From Moraxellaceae bacterium (lineage in GTDB: Bacteria > Pseudomonadota > Gammaproteobacteria > Pseudomonadales > UBA3067): a stretch of DNA of 5,214 nucleotides. Location: positions 1 to 5,214 of the forward strand of contig NVTH01000243.1 in the NCBI GenBank assembly GCA_002401525.1, given 5' to 3'. The position numbers were made by a program, and so were the translations under genes. The notes under the pieces are model-generated. The model made no database searches and had not been told where the DNA came from. It saw only the letters and a list, made by a program, of their open reading frames with translations. Every line of letters starts with the position of its first letter. The first letter of the stretch is position 1. Below, piece by piece: positions 5,087 to 5,214 of this stretch.

Positions 5087-5214
5087 TCTAATTAAGCGCT
5101 GCCCCCCAAACAGTCGCCAGATTAGCATATAAGTCCTTGAGCTATATATCATTAAGTATAAAGCCAGTACTCACCAAATGCGCCTTTATCTCCCGCCAGA
5201 ACGGGCGTGGAGTA
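5087..5214. other. Right-edge region without an assignable gene
   Basis: Two short frames run off the window edge: a plus-strand frame from the ATG at 5178 (13 codons visible, beginning MRLYLPPERAW) and a minus-strand frame of about 20 codons ending in TAA near 5152-5154 (STPVLAGDKGAF within it). I recognise neither and cannot choose between them. A divergent plus-strand gene would fit the common arrangement for HxlR-type regulators. A small CCCG/CGGG hairpin (near 5192-5205) is also present. Confidence 0.3.

Noticed and set aside
4653..5107. 8-base direct repeat TGCCCCCC (4653-4660 and 5100-5107) bracketing the HxlR-type gene, as if a target-site duplication
   Set aside because: It is mainly a C-run, the enclosed ends have no inverted repeats, and no transposase is present; chance is the simplest explanation.

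Overview
The window looks like chromosomal DNA from a Gram-negative bacterium, most likely a marine-type gammaproteobacterium. The signs are a C-terminal part of an outer-membrane porin ending in phenylalanine, a PhhB protein with the [14 protein letters not shown] N-terminus, and moderate GC content with AT-rich gaps. The taxonomic call is inference; there is no rRNA or other marker gene.

Layout. Bases 1-663 (+) are the 3' part of a porin gene cut by the window edge. It converges on a run of minus-strand genes. Read in the direction of transcription (right to left) these are: an HxlR-type winged-helix regulator (4663-5049); a 340-base gene-free stretch with a heptanucleotide tandem repeat and a promoter-proximal inverted repeat; then a catabolic cluster of MaoC-like protein A (3830-4321), acyl-CoA dehydrogenase (2663-3829), MaoC-like protein B (2172-2666) and a CoA ester lyase of the malyl-CoA/methylmalyl-CoA lyase type (1174-2100); and last phhB, pterin-4a-carbinolamine dehydratase (757-1098). 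Nothing certain is coded in 5087-5214.

How the genes fit together. The first three cluster genes abut or overlap (a stop codon directly followed by GTG, then an ATGA overlap), so they are almost certainly co-transcribed and translationally coupled. The lyase follows after 71 AT-rich bases with its own strong Shine-Dalgarno. Dehydrogenase, hydratase and lyase together make a textbook sequence: oxidise an acyl-CoA to the enoyl-CoA, add water to give a 3-hydroxyacyl-CoA, then cleave it in a retro-Claisen reaction. With this lyase type, plausible substrates are branched C5 dicarboxylyl-CoAs (methylsuccinyl/mesaconyl/methylmalyl-CoA giving glyoxylate plus propionyl-CoA, or itaconyl/citramalyl-CoA giving pyruvate plus acetyl-CoA). 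Sequence alone does not choose between them, and no CoA ligase or transferase lies in the window.

The most interesting point is the pair of MaoC-like proteins. They align without gaps around the hydratase motif, yet one has lost the catalytic histidine (Tyr54) while the other keeps it (His49) but has Asn where Asp is usual. This suggests a two-gene, heteromeric hotdog hydratase. Otherwise the window reads as ordinary metabolism; I see no mobile element, defence system, CRISPR array or RNA gene.
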